DNA from: Ga0077555 sp046154645
GTDB taxonomy: Bacteria > Pseudomonadota > Alphaproteobacteria > Rhizobiales > Hyphomicrobiaceae
Direction of reading: 5' to 3'
NCBI GenBank assembly: GCA_046154645.1
Contig: JBJXDZ010000009.1
Coordinates: 162,469-226,468, forward strand
Length of the DNA: 64,000 bases
The stretch's first letter is position 1; every line of letters begins with the position of its first letter. A program made the position numbers and the translations under genes. Of the stretch, positions 50,116 to 63,000 are shown one piece after another. The notes below the pieces were generated by a model. It was given only the letters and a program-made list of their open reading frames with translations, was not told the origin of the DNA and made no database searches.

Positions 50116-52791
50116 CAGGCCGCGACAAGTCGAAACCCGACGCGCCTGTCGTAGCCGACTTGTTTTTCGCCGTCACCCGTCTTGCTGACGATGCCACGCC
50201 AAACCTCTCTGTCCGGGTCCAGCACCAGAAGCGGTTGCTCACGCTCCCACTCCGGCCAGTCGGCCTTGGCTGTTGCCATCAGGGCCGCGCGTGCCGCGTC
50301 GGGCTCAGGCACACCGTCGGCACGCGCAGTCGCCACGCTCACCTCCGACAGCGCCCACGACCTCCGGGCATCGCCGTCCTCGGCCATGTACCAGGGCACG
50401 ATCAGGCCCTCTTCGATTCGGCCGAGCCGGAACACAGTCATTGCTTGGCCCAGTCGCGTCGGCCGTCCATACCGTCGCGCTGCCGGCATAGCCCGTATCG
50501 ACATCGAGCAGATTGGTCTTGGCAAAGGATCGGGCGGCACTGCTGTTGCCGATCGCTCGCTGTGATTGCGACCGCAACGCCAGCGGGATGTCGTCAATCC
50601 CGGTGTTGGCGTAGACGCTCTCGACCAAACCGCGCACGCCACCAGGAGTATCGATGTGGCCCAGCTCGAACAGCGTCTGGGCGCTCCGCCAGACAATGCC
50701 ATGATGCTCATAGACCGCCGCACCCCGGCGCGAAATCTGCCGATACCAGTCCTTGTCGATGTCTCCGGTGGGATCGGGAGACAGAACCAACAGCTCCGGA
50801 GCGCCAAGTGGTCGTGAACGGCGACTGGGATGCCGCCACAGCCGGCCCGCGCGCTGGATCAGCAAATCAATCGGCGCCAGATCGGAGATCATGGCATCGA
50901 CGTCGTAGTCCAGAGACTGCTCCAGGATTTGCGTGCCGACGAGGACAAAGCCGCGCCGCTGGCCTGTCGAGTCCTCTCGACCGAGCGTTCGCGTGACGTG
51001 CGCCTCGATGTCGAGCCGATCCCCCATGGCGTAGCGGGCATGCAGCAGCACAGGATGTAAACCACCAGCCTTCAGTAACTCCACGGCCTCGATGGCATCA
51101 TCGACGGAATTGCGGATCCAGGCGACGGCAGCCCCGGTCGCGCTGGCTGCGGCAATTTCAGCAACAGCCTCTTCGACGCTGCCAAGGCGCCGCACGGGCA
51201 GGCGACGTCTGCGATCGGGACGAGTCGCGACTGGTCGTGACGATGCACCGGTGGCGGATGCGAGCGTGAGCAAGGGATACGCGTCGGAGGCCGCCGGCAG
51301 CGCCACCGAGCAGTCCAGGCCCTTGCGAAAGGCATTCAGCATCGCGTGGCGCTGCGCTGCGGCCAGCGTCGCCGACAAGACGATTGCCGACCCGCCCAAG
51401 GCAGCATGAAACTGCAAGAGCGTCTCGATTTCTTTGCTCATATAGGCGTCGTAGGCGTGGGCCTCGTCGATGATCAGGATGCGATCCCCGAGCCCCCACA
51501 AGCGTAGCGACTGATACTTTGACGGCAGCACGCCGAGGAGCGCTTGATCGATCGTGCCGACGCCGATGTGGGCGAGGAACGCCTTGCGCCTGTCATCGGC
51601 AATCCAAGCAGAGCACGTGGCGTTGCCGCCATCTTCATAGCCGTCCAGATCTGGCATTGATGAAGGTGATCCGGAAAGGATCGAGTCTTGAAATCCTTTG
51701 TTGAGAGCGCGCTTGCCGTGCGCCAACACCAGAGATGGTTGCGCATCGCTTGCGTAGAGCCGGCGATAGCTTTCGCCCAATCGATCGAACATCGCGTTCG
51801 CCGTCGCCATGGTCGGCAGCGCGAAAAAGAGACCGCTGGCCCGACCCGAGTGCAGGATGCGGGATGCCAAGAGCAGCGCGGCTTCGGTCTTACCGCTGCC
51901 GGTGACGTCCTCGATGACGGCGAGGACAGGACCGTCGGGCAGATCGATCGTCTCGACCAACTGCTGTAGCGGGCTGAGATTGGCCGCGATGTGGGCCGGC
52001 AGAATGTGATCGGCGCCGTGTTCGGTCGGGAACGGAGCTGGCCGGATACCAGCCAGAGTCACCGCCCGTTCTGCAAACGCCAATGCTTGCACCCAGTAGC
52101 CGGGAAGCGGTAATTCGGGTTGGCGATAAGGAAACCAACCCCGGTTGGACCCGATCCAGTCGGACGCGACCGTCAAGCCGACAAGGTGCCAGGACGAGCG
52201 CGCTAACGATGAGAGCTGCGGCTGCGCGATTTCTGTCACGGGAGTAAAAAGGCGGCGCACATCGATCACGAATGTCGCTGCAGCTTCACGGCAGGCTTTC
52301 GGCATCGCCAGCATATTCAATGGAGTGTCCGCTACGATACGCGGCTTGCCATGGTGACCCGTCACGGCGTGCCACAGATCCTCGAAATCGCTCCTGCTCC
52401 ATTGCGGTGTGAACGCGCCGTGAAGATCCAGCACGTCTCGAACCGCTGAGCCTATTTCGTCGTGGCGGGCAAGCGTAGAGCCAGTCCACTTGGACAGGCA
52501 GGTCGGATAGAAGTCCGGGCATTTTGCCTGGAACGGTGCGGCGAATTTGCCGATATCATGCAATGCGATCAGCGATACGATGAACGAGCGCGCGACCTCA
52601 GGGGAAGTGCCCAGAAGGTCGGACATCGCCTGCAGGCGTCGCGGATTGGTCCGTAGCAGGACATCCGCCACCGCAGCGACATCGAGGCAATGATAGGCAA
52701 CCGGATGCCATGCCGGTTCATTGGGACGCTCGCCTCCGGCTTTGCCCCAGAACGTGAGATAGGTCGGACATTGCAGGTCGGTAGGCGCCAT
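50115..52791 (-). CDS. cas3: CRISPR nuclease-helicase Cas3, frameshifted near its C-terminus
   Basis: Cas3 is recruited by Cascade to unwind and degrade target DNA. The N-terminal HD nuclease motifs are present (AYHCLDVA with H34, LIALHDIGKF with H78-D79, VASDWIGS at 208-214). The helicase has DVTGSGKTEAALL (Walker A at 295-302), IIDEAHAYDAYM (442-445), and RAGRLWRHPSR later. The main frame runs from 52791 to about 50455, after which the C-terminal domain continues in another frame (RLGQAMTVFRLG, WALSEVSVATARADG, VWRGIVSKTGDG, ending at 50115). One base extra in 50450-50460 explains it. The C-terminal ~110 residues are therefore out of frame unless the sequence is wrong or recoding occurs. 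Start is the ATG at 52791. Confidence 0.85.
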
Positions 52792-53100
52792 CTATGGCAG
52801 GTCCAAAGTCCTTGGTCGAACGGTGGAGATCAGATAGTGGCCCGAAGCAAGCCTCGTGTGGTCGCCCGAGACACTCTACGGACTGTAGACTAAAAGGCCG
52901 ACCAGACTTCACCAAACCCGTCAAGCGGTGCCAAGAACGAGTGCTGAAAATCCAGGATGCCCCGTTGCCGCCCCCGCTGCCGGCGTCACACAGTCGCAAG
53001 TTTCAACAGCGCCGTTGCCGGCACTCTGCTTCGTAACAAACTCATCCACTGCGCGAGAACTTGGATCGCAGTCATCGCCGACCCAACTCTCGCAGTCCCT
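52792..53100. other. Upstream region of cas3
   Basis: About 310 bp between the cas3 start and the RTX remnant. It should hold the cas3 promoter, but I could not place one with confidence and found no second CRISPR repeat-like element. Confidence 0.45.
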
Positions 53101-53607
53101 TCAGATGATCACGAACTCCAGGTTCGACATGACGAGGCCTGTCGAGAGCGTCGCGAACTGGATGGCGGCGGTGGCGCCGGTGCCATCGGCGTCATAGAGC
53201 AGGGCGCCCGTGCCACTGTTATAGATGATGCGGTCGCTGGCATCGCCTGCAGCGGCGCCGGTGAAATATGCCGCTGCCGTCATCGTGCCAGTGGTTGCGC
53301 CAAGGCCGGTCATGATGCCGTTCTCAAGCCGGATCGTGTCATCAGCGACGACATAACCGCTGATCTGGTCAATGTTGGCCGCACCGAGCGCCGGATTGAA
53401 GACGAAGAAATCTACACCCGCACCGCCATCGAGCGTGTCGGCACCGGCAGCACCAATCAGGACGTCACTCCCATCGCCACCCCAAAGTACGTTCGCCGCA
53501 GTGCTACCCGTCAGCGTATCGTTGACCCCAGAGCCGAGCAGGTTCTCGAAGTTAAAGATCATGTCGGAACCTGCGCCGCCAGTAGCCTGTGCCGCCGTAG
53601 ACGCGCA
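53101..53607 (-). pseudogene. RTX-protein C-terminal remnant
   Basis: Read on the minus strand it gives TGGAGSDMIFNFENLLGSG, NDTLTGSTAANVLWGGDGSD and LIGAAGADTLDGGAGVDFFVF, that is, calcium-binding RTX nonapeptides. A serralysin-type C-terminal strand set follows (DRIIYNSGTGALLYDADGTG, SNLEFVII). The in-frame coding resemblance begins a few codons after a stop at about 53608, so the 5' part is absent. A shorter ORF starting at 53562 (153 residues) exists but begins within a repeat, which is not a sensible gene start. I read it as the end of a lost RTX gene, perhaps once part of the neighbouring giant gene. Confidence 0.65.
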
Positions 53608-53610
53608 CTA

Positions 53611-54013
53611 GGGGCTCCGAAGCTACCGAAGGCGATCAAATGACGCCCGCGCGTGACGTATCGCACACTCGATTCGGTGGCGCTGATGGCCGAGATGCGC
53701 CAATGCCAGGTAGAAGTTGGCTAGCGCATCGACGCGCGCGCCATAAAGGCTGCGAGGAGACGTACTGTCGAGGCGGCGTCCTCGCCGCCGACTGACGTGG
53801 GCGACGTCGCGTGCACGCTCGGGGTCAAAGTGCACGCCTGTTCACATCCTCGATCGCGAATGGCGTGTCGCGCCACCGCACAGGCTCAAAGTCGGCATCT
53901 TTTGGAGACGCCTCCCTCGAAGCTGCTCTTCGACGGTACTTGCCTGACGATACGTCCCAGAACGTCCACTGGAGCGGCTGAGCCGTGCTCTGCCACTCCA
54001 GATAGGCGATCCG
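53611..54013. other. Gap between RTX remnant and giant RTX gene
   Basis: About 400 bp. The two open frames here do not look like proteins. I see no hairpin with a T run, and no repeat shared with other regions. Confidence 0.45.
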
Positions 54014-57000
54014 TCAGACGATGTTGACGTCGTTGTCGATGGCGGCCGTTCCAAGCAGGATGCCGTTGGCATCGTAGTAGTTCATGACCGCGAAGGTGTC
54101 GGTATCGATTGTTACCTCGCCGTCGTACTGCCAGTGCGCGCCCACGAAGAACGAACCCAGGGCTTCCGACAGATCGGCCAAGTCGCCGTCATCGCCGTAG
54201 ACAATGATGCTGTCGTTGGACATGGGACCGGAGAAGCCGCTCGCCGCCAACAGAGAATTGGCGTTCGTCGACAGCGACTGCACATCGCTCAAGGCCATGC
54301 GCAGCAAGTTGTTTTCCCCGGCGTCGCCACGGATGTCGATCGCTTCCAAACCAGAGAAGATGGAATTTGCGATCGCCGTCAGATCCAACAGCGCGGCATC
54401 TGCGCCGTTGAGCACCAGCGTGTCCTGACCGGTACCGCCGTCGATCCTGGTAAAACCGGCCCCGGTGACAACGATCCGGTCGTTGCCCGCGCCACCCAAC
54501 AGTGTGTCGGCACCGCCGCCGCCGATCACCGTGTCGTTGCCGCTGCCGCCGTCCAACGTATTCGCGTTGGCGGTGCCGGTGATGACGTTGGCAAGCGTGT
54601 TGCCGGTGCCCGTGACTGCGGATCCCGACAGCGTCAGATTTTCCAGATTGGCGCCAAGTACGGAGTTGATGCTCGAAACAACAGTGTCAGTTCCCTGACT
54701 GGTCAACTCTGTGATGCGATCGCTTGTGCTGTCGACGACATACGTATCGTCTCCGAGTCCGCCGAGCATGGTATCGCCGCCGGTCCCGCCATCCATCCAG
54801 TCATTGCCGAGATTACCACGTAGCGTATCGGCACCGTCACCACCTGACAGCGCGTCGTCACCGCTGCCACCACTGATGGAATTGGCCAAGGTATTGCCGG
54901 TGCCGGTGAACCCACCGCTGCCCGTGAACGTGAGATTTTCGACATTCGCGGTTGTCGCAAGATCGAAGGCAGCAAGACTGGTCGAGATGCTATCCGTGCC
55001 CTGTCCCGCCTCCTCGGTCACAACGTCCCCGGCGTTGTCGACGACATAGGTGTCGTTGCCGCTGGCGCCGGACATGCGATCGGCGCCGAGCCCGCCATTG
55101 ATGTTGTTGGCGCCGGAGTTGCCGACGATCGTATTGTCCAGCTCATTGCCGGTTGCGTTGGCGCTTTGACCGCCGGTCAACTCCAAGGCTTCGACGTTGG
55201 CCCCGAGCGAGTAGCTCACGGCGCTGCGGACCGTGTCGCTGCCCTCACTGTCTTGCTCGACAACAACGTCGCCCGCATTGTCGACGACGTAGATATCATC
55301 GCCGGCGCCGCCCTGCATCCGATCAGCACCAGCGCCGCCCGAGAGGAGGTCGTTGCCAGCTCCGGAGATCAGCACGTTAGCCTGTCCGTTACCTGTTGCG
55401 GAGAAATTGCCTGTGCCCGTAAAGCTCAGGTTTTCAACGCTCGTCAGTGCCGCCAGTGTGTAGGACGCGAGAGCCGTTTCGACGGTGTCGGTTCCCTGAT
55501 TGGCGTATTCAACGACGCGATCGCTCGTCGAGTCGACGCGATACGTGTCATCACCGAGGCCACCCGTCATCGAATCGATGCCGGCGCCACCATCGAGGAT
55601 ATTGTTGCCGCTGTTCCCGGTGAGCGCATTGGCGAGCGCGTTGCCGGTGCCTGAGAGATTTTCCGCGCCCGTGAGGACAAGGTTCTCAATGTTGGCGCCG
55701 AGGACGTAATCGATCCCCGTACGCACAGTGTCCGTGCCTTGGCTGGCCGCTTCGATGACGACGTCCCCGACGCTGTCGACGACGTAAGTGTCATTGTCGG
55801 CGCCACCGGCCATGCGGTCATCGCCGAGACCGCCGTCGATGGTGTTGGCACCGGCGCCGCCTGTAATGACATTGTCCAGGGTGTTGCCCGTGCCTGCGAG
55901 CGGCGCCGTGCCCGTCAGCGTCAAATTCTCGATGTCCGCCCCGAGCGTGAAACTGACGCTGCTGGTGACAGTATCGGTACCTTGCCCATCCAACTCGATC
56001 GCCAAGTCGCCGACGTTGTCGACGACGTAGCTGTCGTCGCCAGCGCCGCCAATGAGGCGGTCGGCACCGGCGCCACCCGAGAGCGTGTCCCCGGCGGCAC
56101 CACCTTCAATCGTGTTGGACAGAGAATTGCCCGTACCCGCGAAACTGCCGGTGCCCGTATAGACAATATTCTCGACGTTGGCTGTCGCAGCAAGGCTGTA
56201 GCTGGCAAGCGCTGTCCGGACTGTGTCCGTCCCGCTCGATGTCGCTTCGATCAACCGGTCTGCGGCGGTATCGACGACATAGGTATCGTCGCCGGTGCCG
56301 CCCGACATGGTGTCCGCGCCAGCACCGCCGTCGATCAGGTTTGCTCCGCCGTTGCCGGTAATGGTGTTGTTCAGGGCATTGCCCGTACCGGAGCTATCAT
56401 CGCCACCCGTCAAAACGAGGTTCTCGACGTTGGCGCCGAGCGCATAGCTGAAGCCGGCCTGGACGGTATCCGTGCCCTCGCCGGCCAACTCGATGACCGT
56501 GTCGCTGGCATCGACGACAAACGTGTCGTTGCCCGTGCCGCCGTAAAGGTGATCTGGTCCGCCTGCGCCATTCAGCGTGTCGTTACCGGCAGCGCCGTAG
56601 ATGTTGTCTTCCTCGCTCGTGCCGGTGAGCACGTCATTGCCGGAACCACCGACGATCAAACCCGTGACGTTGTCAATTGTCAGCGTGATCGGCTGCGCAA
56701 TTGCGGCACCATGCGGGTCCGTTGCCGTGACGATGAGGTCATAGCTGGACATGGTCTCGAAATCGAGAATGGCGCCGGACGCGACGCGGATCTCGTTACC
56801 GATCACTTCGAAGAGTTCGGTATTGGCGCCGGACAACGTGAACGTCGCCTCCTCGCCATCGGCGTCCGAAGCGGAAAGGGTGGCGACCAGGGTGCCCGCG
56901 GGCGCGTTTTCAGCCACATGGCCACCGGCCACAGCCACCGCCGTTGGCGCGTCGTTGGTGCCCGTGATCGTGAATGTGACTACATTGGGCACGTTAACGA

Positions 57001-60000
57001 TGCCGTCACTCACGCCGTAGGCCACTGCAAGGGTCATCGTTTGACCAACGGCAAGGCCATCGAATGCAGAATGGCTCGGGTCGAGAGAGAAGACGTTGCC
57101 CGAAAGTGTCACGCCAGCAGGCAATGCCTCGACACCCACGACAGTCAACTCTGCGCCAGCGTCGGCATCAGTCACGCCTGCAAGAGCGTCAACAGAAACG
57201 ATTCCTGCTCCTTCTGTGGCGCTCACCTCGAAGGCCGTCACCACAGGCGCATCGTTCGTGCCCGTGATCGTGATGGTCACCGTGGTCGGCGTTCCATCCA
57301 CCGCAAAGACGTTGAAGACTTCGCTCAGATTTGTACCAGCCGGCAACTCGTCGAATGCCGTGTTGGCGACGAACGTCCATGCGCCCGCACTGTCGATCGA
57401 GAACGTGCCATAGGTGCCAGCGACGTCGATCTGTGGCGCGAACTCCTCCGGACTATCGACGTCCGTGATCGTGAGCTGTCCGGTGGCCGTGAGCGGCGCA
57501 TCGGTTTCCGCCATGGTGACAACGTCAGCAGAGAGAACGGCCGCCGAGTTGGTACCCGTGATGGACATGGTCACGGTCCGCGTGGCCGATTCCCCTTGTG
57601 GATCGGTGACAGTAATGTCGTAGGCAACAGTGAGTGTTTCACCTTCATCCAGCCCCGCAACCAGTGCGCTGCCGAGCGCAAACGACCAGTTGATATGCTG
57701 GTTTGTTGCCAGAAGCATACCGGGCATCGGCGGACCGACGGGCGGCGCCAACGAGGCAACAAGCGCCGACTGCAGCGCGCTCTCCAACGCCGGGGAAACC
57801 TCGGCGCCCGCGATGCTCGACAGTTCGACGGAGATCGTCGCGGTGTCGTTGCGGTCACGATCGATGAACTCAAGGAGACCTGCATACGTGAGGACGGTCG
57901 CGCTGCCTTCGAGGACGCTGCCGTCTGCAGGACCGCCGGGGAAGAACACCGGTCCGTCGTTGGTGCCTTGAACAGTCACGGTGATCGGCTGCATCATCAT
58001 GCCGCCGTGGCCGTCCATGATCTGGACGTTCTGCATGACCGTGAGCGTCTCGCCGGCGGCCAGGAAATCCAGCGCACCCTCGGCCGGAGCATATGTCCAC
58101 GCGATCGTGCCGTTCATGGGCGCCGCAATCTGCAATGCAGAGGCCAGTGCCATGGCCATGCCGGGATCGATGTAGCCGCCGGACCACGTCGCCATGCCCA
58201 TCATGGGGAACGCGGACACGGTATCGTTGACGTCGAACTCGGTGTAGGTGATCTCGCCGGTGAGGGCGGCACCGCTGTCCTCCTCGGTTTCGCCCGACTG
58301 GACCCCGGATGTGATCATCGGCATGTCGTTGGTGCCGGTGATCGTTATGGTGACGTCCTGTGTCGTCGTCGCGCCGGCACTGTCAGTGGCCGTGATCCCA
58401 AACACGGCGACGATCTGCTCGCCCTGCGCCAGGAAGTCGAGCGTCCCGGGATGCTGCTGATACTGCCACGTGATGTGTCCGCTGACTTCTGAGCCAAGAT
58501 AAGGATGCACTTGGAATGCCGCGATGATGGCAGCTTCGTGCTCTGGATCGAGTGCTCCGGCCGTCCAAGATATGGCGCGTGGCTCGACCGTCACCACGGG
58601 TTCGCCGCGGCCATCGCCGTCGAGGTAATTCAGCGTGCCGCTGGCGAAGGCCATCGTGTCTTCTACGACCTGGCCAATCGATGAGGCGGACGACAATTGC
58701 GGGCCGTCGTTGGTGCCGGTGATGGTGACGGTCACCGTTTCCGTGGCGCTCATGCCGTTGCTATCGGTGGCCGTGACGTCAAACGTCAGCGTTGCGGTCT
58801 CGCCATCGGCGAGGAAATCCAGCATCGCCTCGCTTGGGTACGCATCATAGGTCCATGCAATCCCAGAGCCGGTGTAGCCCGCCGGATTGATGGAGAATGC
58901 CGCGGCAAGTTGAGCTTCCTGATGCGGAGGCAGCGCCCCACCCGACCATGACACCGACGTGGTCAAGAACGAGACGCTAGCCGGGGCCGAGTGATCGAGT
59001 TCGGCAAACGCCAGCGAACCCGTATCAGACAGCACCGAGCCTTCGGTGAGTTCGCCGGTGAGATCGGAGGGTGAGTCTGGATTGCCGTCTGTCAAACTTA
59101 GTATGCGGGCTCGAATTTGTGATCCCTCGCTGTCCGACCATGGGCTACTCCAATCGGTCCAAGCGATTGCGATGCGCCCATCGGATAGTACATCCAATGC
59201 CTGATCCCACTGCAGATTGGCTGTAGTTGTATTGATGGCGAAGTCGTTGCTACCATTGATGGAGTCGGCCGCGCTACCGTCAGCGTTCAATAGTCGTGCG
59301 TGAATCTCGCCACTCTCGCCCGATCCGAAACTGGTCCATGCAACGATGAAGCGTCCATCCGCCAATCCGCGAACGGTGGGAAACATTTCGTCCCCCGCGG
59401 GGCCCGTATTTATCGTGAAGTCCTGGGACGTCACGGCATTGCCATCGGCATGCATGACACGCCCCTGGATTTGGAACCCAGCGCCGCCGCTTCGATCCGC
59501 CCAGACGACCACGAAGTCTCCGTTTGCCAATGCACCAACCGACGGAGAGGTTTGCGCATCAATGGTGTGAGTATTGACGATGAAGTCCGCTTCTGGCGAT
59601 GAGGACCCATCTGCGTTAAGAACGCGCGCACGAATTTGTGTATTACTCGTGTCTGGCTCCGTGCCGCTCAAATCTGCCCACGCAACCACAAAGCGGCCGT
59701 CAGGTAGGCCTGCCACTGTAGGCATAAATTGCAGATTATCCGTAGTCGAATTGACGACAAATTCTGAGGACGTGGGACTACCATCGGCTCCAAATACACG
59801 ACCGACGATCTCTGACTGTTGTGCACCCGCTGTCGCATCTGTCCAACTGGTCCACGTTGCCACAAAACTGCCGTCCGCCAATGCGTCGATCTGTGGCTGC
59901 GGACTATCGCTTACACTTTCAGATAGGACATCGAATTCGTCTGAATCCGGTGTTCCATCTGCATTGAGAATGCGTGCACGCACTTGATAGCGATCGAAAT

Positions 60001-63000
60001 CTGGGTCAGATGGCTCGACGATGCGCAGACTCCACGCGACCACAAACCGACCATCGTCCAGGGCCACCACAGAAGGTTGATCCTGAACTCCGCTCGCAAT
60101 CGTGTCGATGCGGAAATCTTGCAGGGACGCTGGTGAACCATCGGAATTGAAAATCCTTCTCTGGATCTGACTGATTCCCGATGCCCCTCCTTCGTCCGAG
60201 TCGTACCACACAACAACGAACCGGCCATCCGGGAGATTGGCGAGTGATGGCTTGTCTTGGTAATATGAAGTTGTCGTGTTGACGACGAAGTCGGGACCGT
60301 TCGGAGGTTGCGGCGTGTCTGCCACATCGACGACGTCGATTGATAGTGGGATTGGAACAGAAACCGCCCCGAGAGTGTCGGTGGCAGTGATTTCGATGAT
60401 GTGTGAGGTTGCAGCCTCATAGTCGAGGCTCGCGCCAGCGCGCACTCGCAACTCACTGCCTACGACCTCAAACAAATCACTTGCGCCACCAGTTATCGCG
60501 AGGGTGGGCGTGTCTCCCGAATCGGGGTCAAACGCGGTCAGGGTCAAAACGACAGTTCCAGACGCGGCATTCTCATCGACATGCGCGCTCCCGCCAGTCC
60601 AACCTAGGCCGGATGGCGCGTCGTTCACCGGCGTCACGTCGAGGCGCATTGTGCCATTGCTGCCCCAGTAGCCGTGTCCATCGGTGACCGTGTAGGTAAA
60701 CTCTGCGAGGCCATAACCAGAGGCGTCAGGCGCAGGACGATAAACAAGTTGGCCTGCCTCGATATCAGCGCGGGAAAAGATCTCAAATTGCGAAATCGGA
60801 TTGCCGCCACGAAGCAACATGCCCGATGAGGGCAGGCTCTGGATCCAGATATGAGTGAGCTGATCTCCAGGGTCGGCATCTGAGAAATTTAAGTCGGCGA
60901 GCGCAATGACGCGATCCGTGTCCTCCAGCGTTGTGACAATCGGGTTCGGTGAAACTCCAGGTAGGTGATTGTCCACCGGCAACACCACTTCCGCCGCCGT
61001 TTGCGTGCGATCGGCAAACTGGAACTGCTCGACGCCGGAGACACGATCCGAGCCATCGATGCCGCGACGATCCGTGATGGTCAGCGAGCCATCTGGATTC
61101 GCGAGCACGTCATAGTCCGACCGCATCCCAGAGAACACGGCCGTATCGCTATCGCCGCCGCCGATGATCTGGTCGTCGCCGCCCGCGCCCGTGAGGATGT
61201 CCTGGCCATTCTGGCCGCGCAGCGAATTGGCACCCGCATCGCCGCTGATTATGTCGGCAAGACTTGAGCCGCTGACGTTCTCGATATTGATGAGCGTGTC
61301 CGTGCCGCCATAGCCGTCGTCGGCTGTACCGGCTGCGAGATCGACCACGACCCCCATAGCGCGGTGATTGTTGTAATCCACCGTGTCGATGCCGCCCGCC
61401 CCGTCGATGAGGTCACTGCCGGCCTCGCCTTGGATGACGTTGTTGGCGGCATCGCCGGTCAGCATGTCGTTGTGCTGCGAGCCGCGGATGTTCTCGATGT
61501 TGACGAAGGTGTCGGTGGTTCCGAACCCGTCCAAGACGGAGCCGGCACCGATGACGCCATTCTGGCCCAACGTGACCACGACACCGATGTTCGAGTTGGA
61601 GTACTCGATGCGATCCTGCCCGCCACGGCCATCGATAAAGTCGTTGCCGGCTTGGCCACGGAACGCCTCTGTCACCGTGGTCGTGTCGCTGCCCAGCAGC
61701 GTGTCGTCAAAACCGGAGCCGCGAACGGCATTGACGCCGGTGAAGGTGTCGACGCCGACGCGGGCCGCATCGGCCGGCGCTGTGGATTGGCCGGTTCCGG
61801 CGGCGAGATCGACGGTCACACCCGCCGAGGCCGTGCGATAGCTGACGCGTGTGGCGCCGTTGCCGGTGATGGAATCATCGCCGCCACGGCCCTCGAACTC
61901 GACGAAGGTGCCGAACTGGTTGGACGCGACGTTGGTAGCCGTGAAGCTGTCGGCTTGCGAAGTGCCGACAATCGAGTCGATGTTGAACAACGAGTCGTTG
62001 CCGACCGATGTGCCACCGGTCACCGTGGTCGTGGCACCTGTGACGACGGTGATCGGGCCTGTCGCAGCGCTGTAGTCGGCGCGGTTGCCATCAAGACCTG
62101 CGATGGCCGTGCCGCCTTGCAGAGTGTCATTGCCGGCACCGGCATTGAACGTGTTGAAGCCCGTTCCGCCGTTCAGCGTGTCGTCGCCGTCGCCAGCGTC
62201 GAGAACGTCGTCACCCGCGCCGCCATCGAGGTAGTCGTTGCCCTGGCCCCCGAACAAGCTGTCATTACCGCCATCGCCAAAGACGAAGTCGTTGCCGATC
62301 TGGCCGCGCAACGTGTTGGCACCCGCATCGCCGCTGATGGTGTCGTTGAAGTTCGAGCCGGTGATGTTCTCGACGTTGGTGAGAGTGTCAGTTCCCCCGT
62401 AGCCGTCCTGGGCCAGGCCGGCACCGAGTTGGACGTCGATTCCAGCGGCGCGGTTGCCGCTATAGTCCACGGTGTCGACACCGCCGCCGCCGTCGATGAC
62501 GTCATTGCCGGCTTCAGCGAGGAACACGTTGGCGGCGTTGTCGCCTGTCAGCACGTCGGCGTGCTGGGAGCCACGCACCTGCTCCATGTTGACGAAGGTG
62601 TCGACGGTCCCGAAGCCGTCCTGGGCCGTGCCGGCACCGATGACGCCATTTTCGCCGAGGGTGACGACAACACCGCTGGTCGAGTTGTTGTAGTCGAGGC
62701 GATCCTGGCCGCCGCGCCCGTCGATGAAATCGTTGCCGGCCAGACCGCGGAACACTTCGGTCACAGCCGTAGTGTTGCTGCCGAGCAGGGTATCGTCGAA
62801 ACCTGAACCACGGACCTGGTTGACGCCGGTAAAGGTATCGAAGCCAACGCCGGCGACGTCCTCCGGCGCGGACGACTGGCCGGTGCCGGCCGCGAGATCG
62901 ACGGTCACGCCGGCCGCGGCCGAGCGATAGCTGATGCGGGTCGCGTTGTTGCCGAGGACGATATCGTCGCCGGCGCCGCCCTCGAACTCGACGAAGGTGC

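Noticed and set aside
50305..50454. Natural C-terminus of Cas3 in the main reading frame (to 50305)
   Set aside because: The residues after TVWTADAT (GPSNDCVPARPNRRG...) are unlike Cas3, whereas the other frame continues the family pattern.
53623..53835. 70-residue minus-strand ORF between the RTX remnant and the giant gene
   Set aside because: Arg/His-rich, no ribosome site or family resemblance; likely chance.
55739..58492. 917-residue plus-strand open frame opposite the RTX gene
   Set aside because: It is the antisense of a highly biased, GC-rich repeat gene. Its residues (Arg/His/Val/Gly-rich) show no family resemblance and its boundaries do not fit a gene.
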